In this document: positions 21,584-34,800 of the stretch, in pieces
How the letters are laid out: the number at the start of each line of letters is the position of its first letter
How positions within the stretch are numbered: position 1 is the stretch's first letter
From: Tubulanus polymorphus
Lineage: Eukaryota; Nemertea; Palaeonemertea; Tubulaniformes; Tubulanidae
DNA: 64,000 nt
Assembly (NCBI RefSeq): GCF_964204645.1
Contig: NC_134031.1
Location: 6,493,001 to 6,557,000, forward strand
Direction: 5' to 3'
Notes under the pieces: generated by a model
The model's input: the letters and a program-made list of their open reading frames with translations, nothing else
The model's database searches: none
What the model was told of the DNA's origin: nothing
Made by a program: the position numbers and the translations under genes

Positions 21584-24500
21584 GTAATAACTAGAAAGGA
21601 CATAAGTAGCAAATAATCACGAATCTGAGAATGTTCAATGTATACACTGACTTTTAAGTGTTCTTAATATCCAGCAGTGATGTATAGTGCGTGTATTATT
21701 GAAGTTCGTTTAAGTGTCCATGTGCAATAGGTATTATCGGGTAGACGGAATGGCCTGGTCGCTATCGGTCTATATAGCTTTATGTCCTAATGTTACGGAA
21801 TTATAAATAAAATGCTCTAGTATAGGCCTACAAAGAAAGTCTTTACAGCGGTCAAATGCATGGTCTCGAAGAAAGAGCGAACCATGCGAAAGTTATTTAC
21901 AAAATAATGTGAATTATCAGGCCAGTAGTAGGCGGCATTGCAACTGATTCGAAATAGTTGTCTTCACCAAGAAATATCACATTTAGATTAATAGTTTTAG
22001 CCGGTGCTCGTGGTAATTCTGATGCGAGAATGGTGTGATCAGATTAAACCAAATGATATTTTAATTTTCGTATAGTAATTACAATTGGTCGTTTGATTCA
22101 ATTGTTCATTTTCTTGAAAATAGAAACCCTTATAGAACTCAGATGGAAAATCCACTATGTTAATCCACTAGTTTAAGCAAGTTTCGTTTTATCTAAATAA
22201 TATTTTCAGTGAGTTTCGATCACAATGAGTTAAATTAGATATGATTATCATTGTTATGAGTATGAGCCAATTAGATTGGACTTATGATTGAACGTTCCGG
22301 TTTCATACAACAAAACAAATAGAATGGATATTCTATATCATGAAAATATATCAAATAATATGTGAAACATTTCACATTGACACGATGCAGTGATATTAGT
22401 GAGCTATTTGTTCTATTGACGTTGACCGTGAACATGAATAAATGCTTGTACCAGCAGAACAATTTTTGTCAGAACAGTCTTTGAACAGTTGAGTTACCTC
22501 CAGTTGAAGAATTAACTTTATAGTATTTGAAAAAAATGGATTTTAATTCCTGATTCATAAGTCCTCATTTAATATCTTCTGATATCTGTCTCATAATCGG
22601 GCAACGCATATGGTATAGGAACAAACCTCACGGGTTTCAAAGTCCCGAAATAGGCTTTTGAGATCGGAATCGCTGTCGTCATCTTGTTATCATTTTAATA
22701 CCTTCAACATTATTCAGAGCTTATCTCTTATTTATTTGGTGTGTCCCTACTAACCCACCACTCCTGCCGGGACTGAATTACGGCCTCGGATTTTGAAGTC
22801 AAAATTCGGGGTAACGAATATTCTATGTATGGATTATCGCAGATTCACTGAAATTTCAGTTTATATAAAACATCCAGTTAGGAAATTCCAGTTCAGTAAA
22901 TAATTCCATTCAACCTGCACCAGCAAGCAACGATCTGGGGCTTTTAGTGTCGGCATTATATAATTATATATAGGCCTACTTTGAAATTCTGAAATAACTG
23001 AGCCATATTGACTGTGTTTTTTCTGCTCTCGTTTTCAATGAATTAATAGTCCGAAAGTTAATATTAACACATAGACTATATAGGCACGCTACGGTTAAGA
23101 TAATAGTGAAATCGATCAGTCTAATGCGACACAGATTAAAGGTATCGGTAATGAAAACTAGTCTATGAAAAATAGGGTGTGAGTGCTGACTCCTACACCC
23201 TAAATTCTAGTAAAGAAATTATTTTTTCATGTGGTCCAACCAGTATTTGATAAATCTATGCCAATGAACCTACAGAAAGATCGCATAGGAGACAGTTTAG
23301 GTGATGGTCTCACCGTATAAACTATAATAGGGTTGCTCGTTCAGCCGCTCTCAAGTGCTCTCAAGAATACTTAGTTCTAATCCATCCCAAAATAAATTGT
23401 GCCATTTCTATTTGAAGCCTTTTACCTTATACAAAAACAAGAGGATATCGCCATAGTTGCACCATGGGCTCGCTATAACAAAAACAACTGAGAAGGTCAA
23501 TAGTCAACGGGATCCAATATCCAGTACTCTGCTTTGCAATTAAAATGGACCTACAAAAATCCGAATACATCTCTACATTTTGTTTCATGTCTTTCGAGAA
23601 AATAGAAAAAACCACACTATCAAAAACGATGATATCTAAAATGTGCAATGAACATCTTTAGGCAAATACTGACCTTCAATTTCAAAGATTGTATTTATAG
23701 ATTAATAATACACGATATACATTAATAGACATAATTTAGTTATCGAGCCCATTGCAGGTCTATGCAATCTGATATTATTTGAATATGTATTTATCAAGTA
23801 AGTTAACGCATTAATACGGTTGTTGATTTATAAGCGTGAGTCTATCCGGGTAACGGGTAATAATCCGCCACATAAAAATCTAGCCCTTCCAAATTGAATT
23901 TCATAACATGTTAATCGATGATTCTCATCTTGATTAAGAAAAACATTTATCGATGTTACTATTTCTACTGAGCACTAGATGATCGACAGTAATCCCTTCA
24001 AAGTGTACTGCGAACGCTAGCGAAGCACACGAATCATTTTAAGGAATGATAACTTGAGGATATTTTGATTCTAGGAGTACGAGTTGTTGATTAGATTCGA
24101 GCCCATAGAATAAGACAATTGGCTAATAAAGGTCACGTGAAAATGAATAATGTCTATTTAACCTAAATTCAATGATTTTACATATATATATTCCTCAACA
24201 CCGTTGTAAAAAATATTAACCACGGGTTTCTAAAATATTGCATGTTTCCACTGTTTCCCAATCTCTGCAGTATGCAATCCTTACGTCGAATTAAATACTA
24301 CGATCAGAATTACAATTTCATAACCTTGTTTATCAACTTTAGGTGACAGTGATCAAATGATAATTGAGAATAATACAGAATATTGTTTCTGAAGTATACT
24401 TCAGAAACAATATTGCTTGGGGTATGTTTTTCGATTGAATTCGATTAATTCGCCATATAAAACAAAAGCGATCAGACCATTTAGTACCCCGATAATACGG

Positions 24501-25204
24501 ATTTAGGCACGGGTATTTGTGCGGGCATCATCATCTCCATATACATATGATAAATTATTGCTGGAGATTTATAATATAAGTCAAAGCACTGATGCAGCAT
24601 TGTAGTAAAGATTGACTGTTTATTTCCTGACGCTCGTTATTGCCTATAGGCCTACACAAGAATAGAGATCAGATGAAATGAAGTCCTGTCATTCAACCAA
24701 ACGGATATTCAATTAATTTCGTTAATAAAGAAGCAAACCAAACTAAAGAAATAAAATCATTTCTTTGACAGAATTTGAACTTGGACCCTGAATGCTTTGT
24801 TTTGCACACACCCAGCTACTAACAAAATACACAACGGTTTGTATTGCCTATTGATTCGTTGCGCATGCAGTGAAGTCATTGTTGTGTATAATACTATTTC
24901 TCGTGGATTTTATTGGAGGTTGGAAAATAAATGCGCTTACACTCTGCAAATATGTTTTACACTCTATCAAGCATCAGAATTTGATAAAGTAACTTATCTA
25001 TAATAATTGTGACTTTCATAATTACGGAACTTTGTTCCAAGTTTTGGAACCTAAAACTTCGATTGTTATAATATATTTAAAAAGATGTATAGTGTACAAC
25101 CTACTGATTAATGAGGTTTCAACTTGTTTATATGTAGTGGACTTAACAATAGTAATATATAAGATAGAATAGTTTTTTGGGAGTTTTTCTTTATTTTCTA
25201 CTTG
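21584..25204. other. Non-coding region with a 36-bp perfect palindrome
   Basis: No gene supported. At 24,379-24,414 the sequence is a perfect palindrome: arms AATATTGTTTCTGAAGTA and TACTTCAGAAACAATATT meet with no spacer. The rest is AT-rich, with short open frames that have no recognisable product. Confidence 0.6.
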
Positions 25205-25597
25205 ATTTAAATTCGAGTCCCTGGCAGGTTTAAAATGTTTAATGCCGCGTTAACTCCGTAAATCACGGTATTTGACCTTATTGGGCCATTAGGAAGACGG
25301 GAAATTATCGAAGGCTGGGATTCCGACATTCCATGTCAAAATGAGTTCCCGGAACTCACTGTTGCTGGGTTTTTGGAAACGCTCGCCATCGAGGATGGGA
25401 ATTTGATTATACTGGTGTCCGTTTTGTGCAAATCAATGACATAATAAACCAACATCGCCTATTCTAAGCCGGCTTGAAAATGAGGTTAAGTGGTTCCCGT
25501 GGCTTCAATTCAAAGAAAACAGGTTTTCATCTACTTCAAATTTAAGCCGAAAACAGGGAAATTAACTGTATTTTCCTTATTTGTCGCATACACCCTT
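25205..25597. repeat. Inverted copy of flank F
   Basis: Reverse complement of 19,799-20,200, ending at the array with TTATTTGTCGCATACACCCT. The two F copies face each other across about 5 kb, each with a 31-bp array on its outer side. Confidence 0.85.
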
Positions 25598-25599
25598 AA

Positions 25600-27512
25600 T
25601 AATGAATTGTCGCGGGCGACAAAACCAAAATGGTGAATTGTCGCGGGCGACAAAACCAAAATGGTGAATTGTCGCGGGCGACAAAACCAAAATGGTGAAT
25701 TGTCGCGGGCGACAAAACCAAAATAATGAATTGTCGCGGGCGATAAAACCAAAATAATGAATTGTCGCGTGTGACAAAACCAAAACAATGAATTGTCGCG
25801 GGCGATAAAACTAAAATAATGAGTTGTCTCGGGCGACAAAACCAAAATAATGAATTGTCGCGGGCGATAAAACCAAAATAATGAATTATCGCGGGCGATA
25901 AAACCAAAATATTGAATTGTCGCGGGCGATAAAACCAAAATAATGAATTGTCGCGGGCGACAAAACCAAAATATTGAATTGTCGCGGGCGACAAAACCAA
26001 AAAAAAAGAATGGTCGGGGCGATTAAACCAAAATATTGAATTTTCTCAGGCGACAAAACCAAAATAATGAATTATCGCGGGCGATAAAACCAAAATACGT
26101 AATGAATTGTCGCGGGCGACAAAATCAAAATCATTGTTTTCTCGCGTTATTTTAGTTTTGTTGTAATGTCGCCCTCATTTGCATATTCGTGTTTTGTTAT
26201 CTTATCAGCCACCATACCTAAAGCTTTAAGGTCGCGTAAAACTCGATAAACACTTCAAGCGACACAGCGAACGATCTCCTTTCCCCCACAGCGAACGCTT
26301 ACTCCGAATGTCAAGTGTGAGTCCAGCATACGGATAGGAGTGTGTTTTATACTTGTATTTAGTAAATACCTTGTGCATTTGACAATGATCGGTATGTACT
26401 GTAGGAAATATAGAGTATTGATGGTATTGATATAGAGGTTGAAGCCCGCGGCCGAATAAAGTAATATATTGTTTTATTTTGATACCTCGTCGACATAACA
26501 GCTTTTCTCCGCTATATCTCTTCGGCGTGTTTAGTTTAGGCCTACGACTCCCCGGTACACTTATGATTTATCTTAGTAAAAACACGGTAAATTTGGTAAA
26601 GAAAAATAGGTGTTGCTAAATTAACTACTTGACGCCCGCAGCCAAATCACTGGTAGTAATAAATTAATTTGTACTCGATTTGATTCTCATGATGAGGAGA
26701 AACTCGCAGCTGATTCCCGGAACGACGATGTAGTGACACACGTCGATTTGTCGATGTTTACGGCTCGACAGTGCTTTTAAAATCTAAAGTAGTATATTTC
26801 CTGTGTATCAGTAATATAATTTGATGAGGAAAATGGGTTACTGTTAAAATTAGTTTTTAAAAACCGCGACAGAATGTGCAATCTTTGGGTAATAAATTTG
26901 TTAATTTATGCTTGAATTGGTAATCGATGTGACAAGAAACGTGCGGTAGATTTCGGAAAGACGACTTGGAAAAACATGTCGGCTCTTTGAATGGGGCTCA
27001 ATTTTCGATGTTTACGGCCCGACAGTGCTTTTGTAACGTTGATTCTTCAAAATTTGCACGGAGTATTTGTAGATCGAAGTGAGCTGAATGATATCAAACG
27101 GATCGTATCGGCAACAGCGGTAATGTAAAAAAGCCTATGTACTTTTGACAAAAAATGTGTGGAAAAAATAATAATAATAATAATAATAATAAGAAACACG
27201 CGAATCTCAATAGGGTTTTCTGTGATGTAACAGAAAACCCTAATAATCACGCGGATATCAATAGGGTTTTCTGTGAAATAACAGAAAACCCTAATAATCA
27301 CGCGGATATCAATAGGGTTTTCTGTGAAATAACAGAAAACCCTAATAATAATCACGCGGAAATCAATAGGGTTTTCTGTGAAATAACAGAAAACCCTAAT
27401 AATAATCACGCGGATATCAATAGGGTTTTCTGTGAAATAACAGAAAACCCTAATAATAAGAAACACGCGAATCTCAATAGGGTTTTCTGTGATGTAACAG
27501 AAAACCCTCATT
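25600..27512. mobile_element. Foldback-like element, copy B, with core in the opposite orientation
   Basis: It has a 31-bp array (25,600-26,152, minus orientation, about 17 units), then the reverse complement of the copy A core (26,153-27,165), then (AAT)n and six inverted 51-bp hairpin units (27,195-27,512). The last 150 bp of the array are nearly identical to the end of the left arm of copy A. In copy A that arm joins the hairpin end of the core; here it joins the other end. No right-hand array follows the hairpins. No coding capacity seen. Confidence 0.65.
27195..27512. repeat. 51-bp hairpin tandem repeats, six copies, inverted relative to copy A
   Basis: Each unit holds AGGGTTTTCTGT then GAAATA or GATGTA then ACAGAAAACCCT, with TAATAATCACGCGGATATCA between. 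The first and last units share GATGTA and a CGCGAATCTCAATAGGG spacer, and the four inner ones share GAAATA. The outer units therefore look paired. The open frames are artefacts: 51 is a multiple of 3, so the frame NRVFCEITENPNNHADI never closes. Confidence 0.92.
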
Positions 27513-27904
27513 AAATGCACATATTTAGAACTAAATTTGTGATTATAAAAAGGGAAAAGAAAAATGTAAAATAAAATTCGATGGTTTTATTTATAAGTTG
27601 TCTCTGAAACCTTGTGTGATTGAGTTGACAGAATGACTGCCTGATGCCGCTGCTGAACATGTTTGGACGTTTAGCGAACGGACGTAATTTTGGACAGATC
27701 AGTATAGCCCCTGTATAGCCTCTAGGCTTTCACTGCTTCCTTTAACTGATATTCGCCATCGTCACTATTATATCTTGTATTTCCGTGAATGTTTAATGAA
27801 AAATGAAATATTTTCATTATCCGATTAAAAAGTAAAATGAGAGGGATTTGCAAAAATAACACTGGTATTGTTGCCTAGACGATTGGACTAATCAAGCTTC
27901 TTAA

Positions 27905-28545
27905 AAAAAACAAGAGTGACCATTTAGGTCCTGACAACTATCGCGATATTACGCTCATTTACTACGCGAGCCAAATGGATTTAATAAACGAAAATCAAGC
28001 TGGATTCAGAGCCAATTACTCAACCGTCGATCACATATTTTCGAAATGTGTAATCGACATCGTTACCACCTAATATAAATCGTTGTTCTGTTGACTATAA
28101 AATGCGTTCGACACTGTGCCGCATTTTGAATTATGGACAAAGCTTCTCCGAAACAACATAAACCGGAAAATTTCAATTTGATTAAAAACATGTACGATTC
28201 TGCAAAATCATGTATTTTTTAAAATGGAAGGAGTTCAGCCTTCTTTAACTGCTCCATTGGAGTGAGGCAAGGCGAAAATGTGAGTCCTTTATTGTTTTCG
28301 CTTTTTGTTAAGGACTTGGAGAACTATTTTTTAGAAAATGGCTTTGCAGAAATGAAATTGTTTCCGTAAGGCTTCCAAATGGGTAGAAAATTGATTACTT
28401 GACTCCAATGCTAGAAACAGGTATACTACTATGCAGACGACACCGTTATACTGGCCAACGACGCAAGAAACCTCCAAGTCGGTCTGTCATCACTAGAAGA
28501 ATGCTGCGTCAATAGTAAGCTATCAGTGAATGTTTCACAGCAATA
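27905..28545 (+). pseudogene. LINE reverse-transcriptase relic with YADD block
   Basis: Blocks in order on the plus strand, in changing frames: KKNKSDHLGPDNYRDITLI, MDLINENQAGFRANYSTVDH, NAFDTVPHFELWTKLLRNN, IGVRQGENVSPLLFSLFVKD, and YYADDTVILANDARNLQVGL followed by SSLEECC. These are the conserved RT motifs of a non-LTR retrotransposon, including the catalytic YADD. Multiple stops and frameshifts make it non-functional. Confidence 0.8.
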
Positions 28546-29280
28546 TTGTAATATTCAATGAAACTATAGTTAATATTCACATTTCAAAAGTAATTACCGG
28601 TATCGTCTATTTTTGATCATGTGGTTTCTAAAACTTCGCAAACCTTTCAGATGATAGTTGTTTTTAATTAATTAGTATCCTCCGATACAAAATTTGAAAC
28701 TTACGCTATAAAACTCATCAAATTAATTCATTTATATGAAATAATTGTGTAACGTCAAAGTTTGCTTGAATGTAGGAATCACGTCGATACACATTGTATG
28801 TTATAATCCCTCGACTATGATGGACCATTTAAAAATATGTACATGTAATGACCTCCTTATACTTAACTTACGTCAGGAAAATGAAGTCTTATCTTATCTT
28901 ACACGTGCGACCGACTTCCAGAAAGAAGACCCGTGGGTCTGGCACCTTTCTGTGAGTATAATTTTCAGAATCCAACATGTGAAATGATGGCATTTTATCT
29001 AGACATTTTCCAACCTGTATTGATGTTTTACTATAGCGATATTTCATGATTTACAATGAATTCTTGTATAACGTACATTTATATTTGATTTAGTAAGATC
29101 TATACTAAACACAATGATAAATGTTCACAACATTTGAATAGTTTGTGTTAGATTTTTGAGAATTGATTTTTCATTTGATGCACATTGCGAGCTTCAATAG
29201 ATAAACATGGCTTAAATTTGTGTCAGTCTATTGATAGAGTCAGTCCACATCTTCAACGGTTAACCATTACATCGTGAATC
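28546..29280. other. Upstream region of GPCR 1; no gene seen
   Basis: AT-rich DNA. An 80-codon open frame at 28,745-28,987 has no recognisable features and is not supported as a gene. Confidence 0.4.
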
Positions 29281-30234
29281 ATGAATTCAACTCCGACTCA
29301 GATTGGTCGAACTTATCTAAGTAACATCATTCTTACGTCTGTTGTGAATAGGTCTGGAATCTACCGTACTGTGTCACTAGTCATTCTGCCTACCGTGTTC
29401 TTGTTTGGAGCGTTTGGAAATTCAGCTACTTTCCTGATAATGATAAGTCGCAGATTCCGAAGTTTATCTTACGCTAACTATCTCATCGTTTTGTCTCTCA
29501 GTGATACTATGTACTGTATAAATTATACAATGATGCCTGTTTTAAAGTTTGTTCTTTTGCATCTAAACACTGGTCCTATATTCATCATGATTTCAGTGAC
29601 CAGTTGTCAAATCTATGAATTTTTGATGGCACTTGCTGTTAGCAATAGTTCGTGGTTAATTGTAGCAATATCTCTAGAACGTGCGGCAGTTGTGCTCTTC
29701 CCGTTCACATCTCGTTTGATATGTACACCGAGATTCGCTAGATTTGTAATTCTGATGATTACTGCAGTGAATGTACTGGTTCAATATCTTCTTCCTACTT
29801 TGTCCATACATTTTCTCGACAAGTTTTTTGGATGTTACCATGAATTATTCGACCAAACAAATTATTTCATCCTAATTGTCATTTACATATACCTTTTGCC
29901 ATTGATTTTGATTCTAACATCAAATTCTGTTATAATAGTTCAGTTATTCAGAGATACAAAAATTGTTTTGTCTGATAAAAAAGCTACAAAATCAAAACGT
30001 ACAACAAAAATGCTTGTAACAGTTTCACTCGCATTTGCATTGTTTACACTTCCGACCACTATGACTACATTTTTACCAATCTCATCGGAACGAAGAGATT
30101 TTCTATATGATATATTTGCACAGTTTCAAATGTGCAACTTTGTAGTAAATTTCTACATATATCTTTTATTGGGACGAGAAATTCGTGAATATTTCTGTAT
30201 GAAAATCCGCTGTAGAAAAGTAGTCAAAGGATAA
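29281..30234 (+). CDS. GPCR 1: class A, FMRFamide-receptor-like orphan receptor (single exon, 317 aa)
   Basis: A complete seven-transmembrane receptor without introns. The N-terminus has Asn-linked glycosylation sites (NST, NRS). TM1 carries the class A Gly-Asn pair (FGAFGNSATFLI, about residues 40-52), TM2 the LSLSDT motif, and TM3 ends in LERAAVVLFPF, a variant of E/DRY. A Cys at the start of TM3 (TSCQIYEF) can pair with FFGCYHEL in the second extracellular loop. TM6 reads LAFALFTLPTTM and TM7 NFVVNFYIYLLLGREIREYF, so the NPxxY motif is replaced. The FPF after TM3 and NFxIYxLxGxxxREYF at TM7 resemble FMRFamide/myosuppressin-type receptors. The ligand is unknown. ATG at 29,281 is the first in frame. 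Confidence 0.85.
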   Translation: MNSTPTQIGRTYLSNIILTSVVNRSGIYRTVSLVILPTVFLFGAFGNSATFLIMISRRFRSLSYANYLIVLSLSDTMYCINYTMMPVLKFVLLHLNTGPIFIMISVTSCQIYEFLMALAVSNSSWLIVAISLERAAVVLFPFTSRLICTPRFARFVILMITAVNVLVQYLLPTLSIHFLDKFFGCYHELFDQTNYFILIVIYIYLLPLILILTSNSVIIVQLFRDTKIVLSDKKATKSKRTTKMLVTVSLAFALFTLPTTMTTFLPISSERRDFLYDIFAQFQMCNFVVNFYIYLLLGREIREYFCMKIRCRKVVKG

Positions 30235-31561
30235 CCATTGATTTCAAATTTGACTCACTTCATACAACTCTACCCGACATTAAACAGAAGAATTAAATCT
30301 AATAATTAGTTGTTGTATAGAAAATTAGATCACGTCATCAATAATTTGCTGAGCCAAATTTTTTCTTGAAGGGACCCCAGGAGTGGATGAAGCTGAGATT
30401 TAGATCTTGTTCATAATCCTCGAAACTGATGCAGGCCAAGTCCAATCAGGTGAGGACAGTCTATTGGTCTCCTTACAGAGAAAAACCTACAAACACGCGC
30501 AGATATATTTACATTGCGGATGAAATAACCAATCATTCAAAGAAGGAAAGATGTTAGAAAATTCCATTCGCAAAATTGTTTTTCTGCCAGTTACCATTCG
30601 GGTTGCATACCAGTCGGTAGAGTCGGAGCATTGCGCCCCGGCCTCACTACTGTATCCTAAATAAATCGTAGAAAATCGAGTCAATCAGTCCAAACCTGTG
30701 ATCACTCTGCATCCGTGGCGAGTGACCTGAGACCCTTTCGGCTACCCCATCCCCCTGGCAGGGAGGTCTGACACATCTCCCCTGTTAATTTTGATATTTC
30801 GCACAGCTTCTTTTTCCTGCTCCAACAAATTTCACGGAAAATCTGCAACATTGGTCTTAATCTTAAACAATCAAAAGATCTAAATCTTTTTATCGATATT
30901 GTATATATAACTCAAAGTTTTGTTTGTCTAGACAGATTATCCGTCATTATAAGGCCTACAATGTTTATTTCCGGGAAAATATTCAGAATTCATTTCATTG
31001 CATTATGATATCTGTTCATATTGCTCGGTACTGAATATGGTATTTACGTATATGAGTTCCGGGTTTGGCAGATTTTCAAATACGCATTGTAGTCTGTATA
31101 GCTCCATTTATTGTTTATAGCCGTACGAATCGTCAAACAAACGTATTTTGAGGGTAAAAATGTTGTATAACACATGTATATAGTACGAGTATGTCATATA
31201 CATTTACATACCACATTTTGCAACACAGATTCTATTTCAGAAAATATTTCAAATAGATTTTATGTCCGACAGTGCCAGTCATCATTGGGTTCGAATTGCA
31301 TTTAAAATAAAACAAACTTATTTTAGAAAGTCAAATGATGTGTAATATGTGTCAGTGTCTTCTGAATATTTTATGATCCCGTAGCGTTCGAGAACTACGA
31401 ACTCGCATTCTCGGTGAGTGTGAATAAAAGATTCACATCTACAACACATATTTTATTTCAGATATGATACTACAATGTATTTCGAATAGCTAAATACACA
31501 AAATACCATCTATACATATATATGTATATTGATAATGAATAGTTTAAAGAGAGATAAATGA
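30235..31561. other. Non-coding region between GPCR 1 and the protease
   Basis: No gene or clear repeat seen. AT-rich. Confidence 0.4.
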
Positions 31562-31830
31562 TTAATATATGTTGTTTTGAATCCAGTCTGTGTACATAGA
31601 TAGTCTGGTGAAAACTGCAGGTCTGCGAGTTTGAAGACAGGGTTCCGGGCCGTACGATGTTATTCCGTGTAGCACGTATCGTTTGCCTTGTAAACATATG
31701 AAAGGTCCTCCCGAATCTCCCTGAAATGATAACAGCAACATTTTGGTCGCATATGTATATGCAATACGCATACGCATTTGCATACAATTATACATATACA
31801 TATGCATATGCATATGCATATATACGTATA

Positions 31831-31862
<32 letters not shown>

Positions 31863-34800
31863 CATATACATGAAAATTTACAAATACACGCATATACATA
31901 ATGCGACCGAAATGTAGAAACGGATATGTGTGGCAAAAACATCAGCGTAAATATTCGTAGAATCAGGTTGCCATATCTAACAAAAATACTGAAAGAGACT
32001 TATCGTTTTGTTGTACTGTCAAGCCGACTTAAATCTGATGGGAACACATATTTTGTCACTAGGACCTTGGTTGATTGTTATATATGCTATATAAAAGAAT
32101 CGTCTTACCGCACATATAGCAGAATTGTGTCCTCCAGAGGCGCAGAATTGTTTATTCGTCACGAAGAAATCACTACGGTACATAGCCTTGCAAATTCCAT
32201 CGCTTTCTACGTACATAAACGCCAACTGAAGTTGATTCGGATATAAAACTGAAACATAGATTTAATCAATCAATTTCCCGCGGTATTTTGGTGGCTGATA
32301 AAGGAGATTGTGCATTAGTTTTTCTTTCTAGTCGGTTTGTGGCAAAAAGAAATTGAATCCTCAAAAAACGATTGTTTTTTTAAACGCCGCGTAGAAATCA
32401 TCGCGAAGCGCACGTGAAAATGAAAGTTTAATTTGGCATCCGGTACGCCAAAAGTGCGGTTCTAGCATTTTGGTGTTGTTTTGGTGCCACACCAAAACAA
32501 ACTTAACCACGGTAAAATTGTGCCAACACGTAATAATTGTGGCCAAGACAGCCGTTTTGACGTTCCAAGGTGGATCATTTGATAATTTTGGGCTGATTTT
32601 GTTGGCTTATCATAAGCCAACAAAATCAGCCCAAAATTAGTAGTACGTACATGTATCCATTATGGCACTAAGCGCCTTAATTTGCATACTAAAACATTCA
32701 CGATGGCCACGTCAGCCACCATACTTCCAACATTTAATGTGAAAAGTACTCAAATAATACGGAGATTCTTGTTTTTATTTTCCCGCTCTCTATCATTTTA
32801 AAATGCGTGTAATAATGTTTTTTTCCTATTTCCCCCTCCGCACTCCCATTTCTTTTCTTGCACTCTGAGTATTTGATAAAGGCCTGCCAACAGTAAAATG
32901 CTTACCCATATCGTTATTAAGTGCTCCCCATCCAGCTACCTGACACATTTCGCCTGTACTAGGGGTATCTAATGCATCCCAGGGTAATGTCACTATGTCC
33001 TGCTTGTCGCTGCGTACAATCGGCCGACTTAATTTCATTATAGCGATATCGTCAACTTTTAGAACGTAAAGGAAGGAAACGAATGGGGTTGAAATAAAAT
33101 CTAATCTGTAGTAATATTCTATGCGTGTATATGGATACATCAGTACAGTGGAACCACGTTGTAACAATCTCGTATATATAGTAACGATTTATCGGTAATT
33201 ACAAATTACTAGAATTAAGTCCTAAATCAGACAGATTATCACTATAATTTCATACTGAACGTATCGAACTATCGATTATAACGAACACATCTTCTGGTGC
33301 CCTGAAGTTCGTTGTAACGAGGTTCTGCTGTATATGCACAGTGAATTATTCTGGAGTCGTGCAGTTCGTTGTAACGACATTTCACTGTGTAAGTGAAGTA
33401 GCTGAAGTTTTAATCCGATATAAGACTCGACGTATAATACTTTTAAGCTATGTATGGTTTCAATAATTCAGAAATGTATGGTTTCAATAATTAAGTGTAC
33501 CCAAATAACTCATTTTGTTTAGGCCTACATTGCTTAAAACCCATTCCATGTTGTATTAGAGAGAATCATGAGGCCTGAAAAGGCTTTTTCTTCACTAATC
33601 CACCATCTATCAGTGTATGGGCATTTCAACGACTGTAAAACAACTCTAAAGCATGAAATGGTGCGGTTAGAGCAAATGAAATGAAATGAAAATGTCAGAA
33701 TATTTAATATCATTCTAGATTCTGGAGTAGTTCCGTCAGCATGGGTTCAGGGTTATATCATTCCTTTGTATAAAGGCAAAGGCGACCAAGGTGACCCAAG
33801 TAATTACCGCGGCATCACAATTTTATCATGTTTAGGCAAACTTTTTACACTAGTTCTGAATAATCGTCTGAGCAACCAGCTTCGACTAGTTCGCCATCTA
33901 GCGGACAATTAGGTCAGTAGGCCAGTCACATGTGATGTGACATTGCCCATACCTCAAGGTTTTTATTGCCACTCCCCTCGTGACATCGCCGTGGAGTGGG
34001 TTTCAAAGTGATGTAAGCCTAAAAATTAAAATGCAAATATTTCTGACGTAGAGATTAAAATGGTCTACAAAACATAACTACTGAGGCAAATTGCGTTTTG
34101 CTTTTATCTTAAAAGATAATTCAAATAAAGACTAACTTGCAGGTTCGTCCGGTGACCACGAGGCGTGGATTCTGATATCTCTTACGTGATACATGCTTTC
34201 CGGTGATGTTTGTATAGATTTCAAATTCATCTGCCCAATCAACACACTGTACAGGCGCGTTTGTTGACTGCCAAAAGACAATGATGTTATATAGAAATAC
34301 ACTGTTTTGGAATTTTCTTCAGAGAACAAAGGCCTCATGCCTCATGAAGGAGAGGGAGAGTGAGAGAGAAATAAAGATGTGGGTTTATCATTGACGAGTC
34401 ACCAAGGCTGTGGTTTGAATTTAGACTACAAAGTGACGAAATGAATTTTACTTACTCGTCTTTGAAACAGTGGGCAGCGGTTAGAACTGTATCAGTACCT
34501 ATCAGGCTACCTCCACACACATGAGCACCGTCGTACAACACAGCCACAACAAACGGCATATCGACTGATGACTTGGCATTTTCTCCATTTATAATTCGCC
34601 AATCTCCCTCAGTCGCTTTATCGGAATCATCATAAATTTATTTCTTTCAAACAATGAAGGCAGTGTTTCCTATACTCAAAATAGTCAGTAATTGGGAGCG
34701 GCCTATTTATGACAAATATTTAAATTTAACCCGGGGTTTAAATCAATACAATAACCCTAGAGTCAAACCCTGGTCTCGGTTTTATAGACTGGTATTACCT

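Noticed and set aside
27155-27514. 119-codon frame of NRVFCEITENPNNHADI repeats
   Set aside because: It is a 51-bp hairpin repeat (a multiple of 3) read through. The frame is open on both strands and the opposite strand gives an equally long product.
31470-31942. Frames rich in Tyr, Met, His, Cys and Val (YMHMHMHMYMYN, RACVRACVRA)
   Set aside because: They come from ATGCAT and CGCA microsatellites in the last protease intron; only the GDSGGP part belongs to a real exon.
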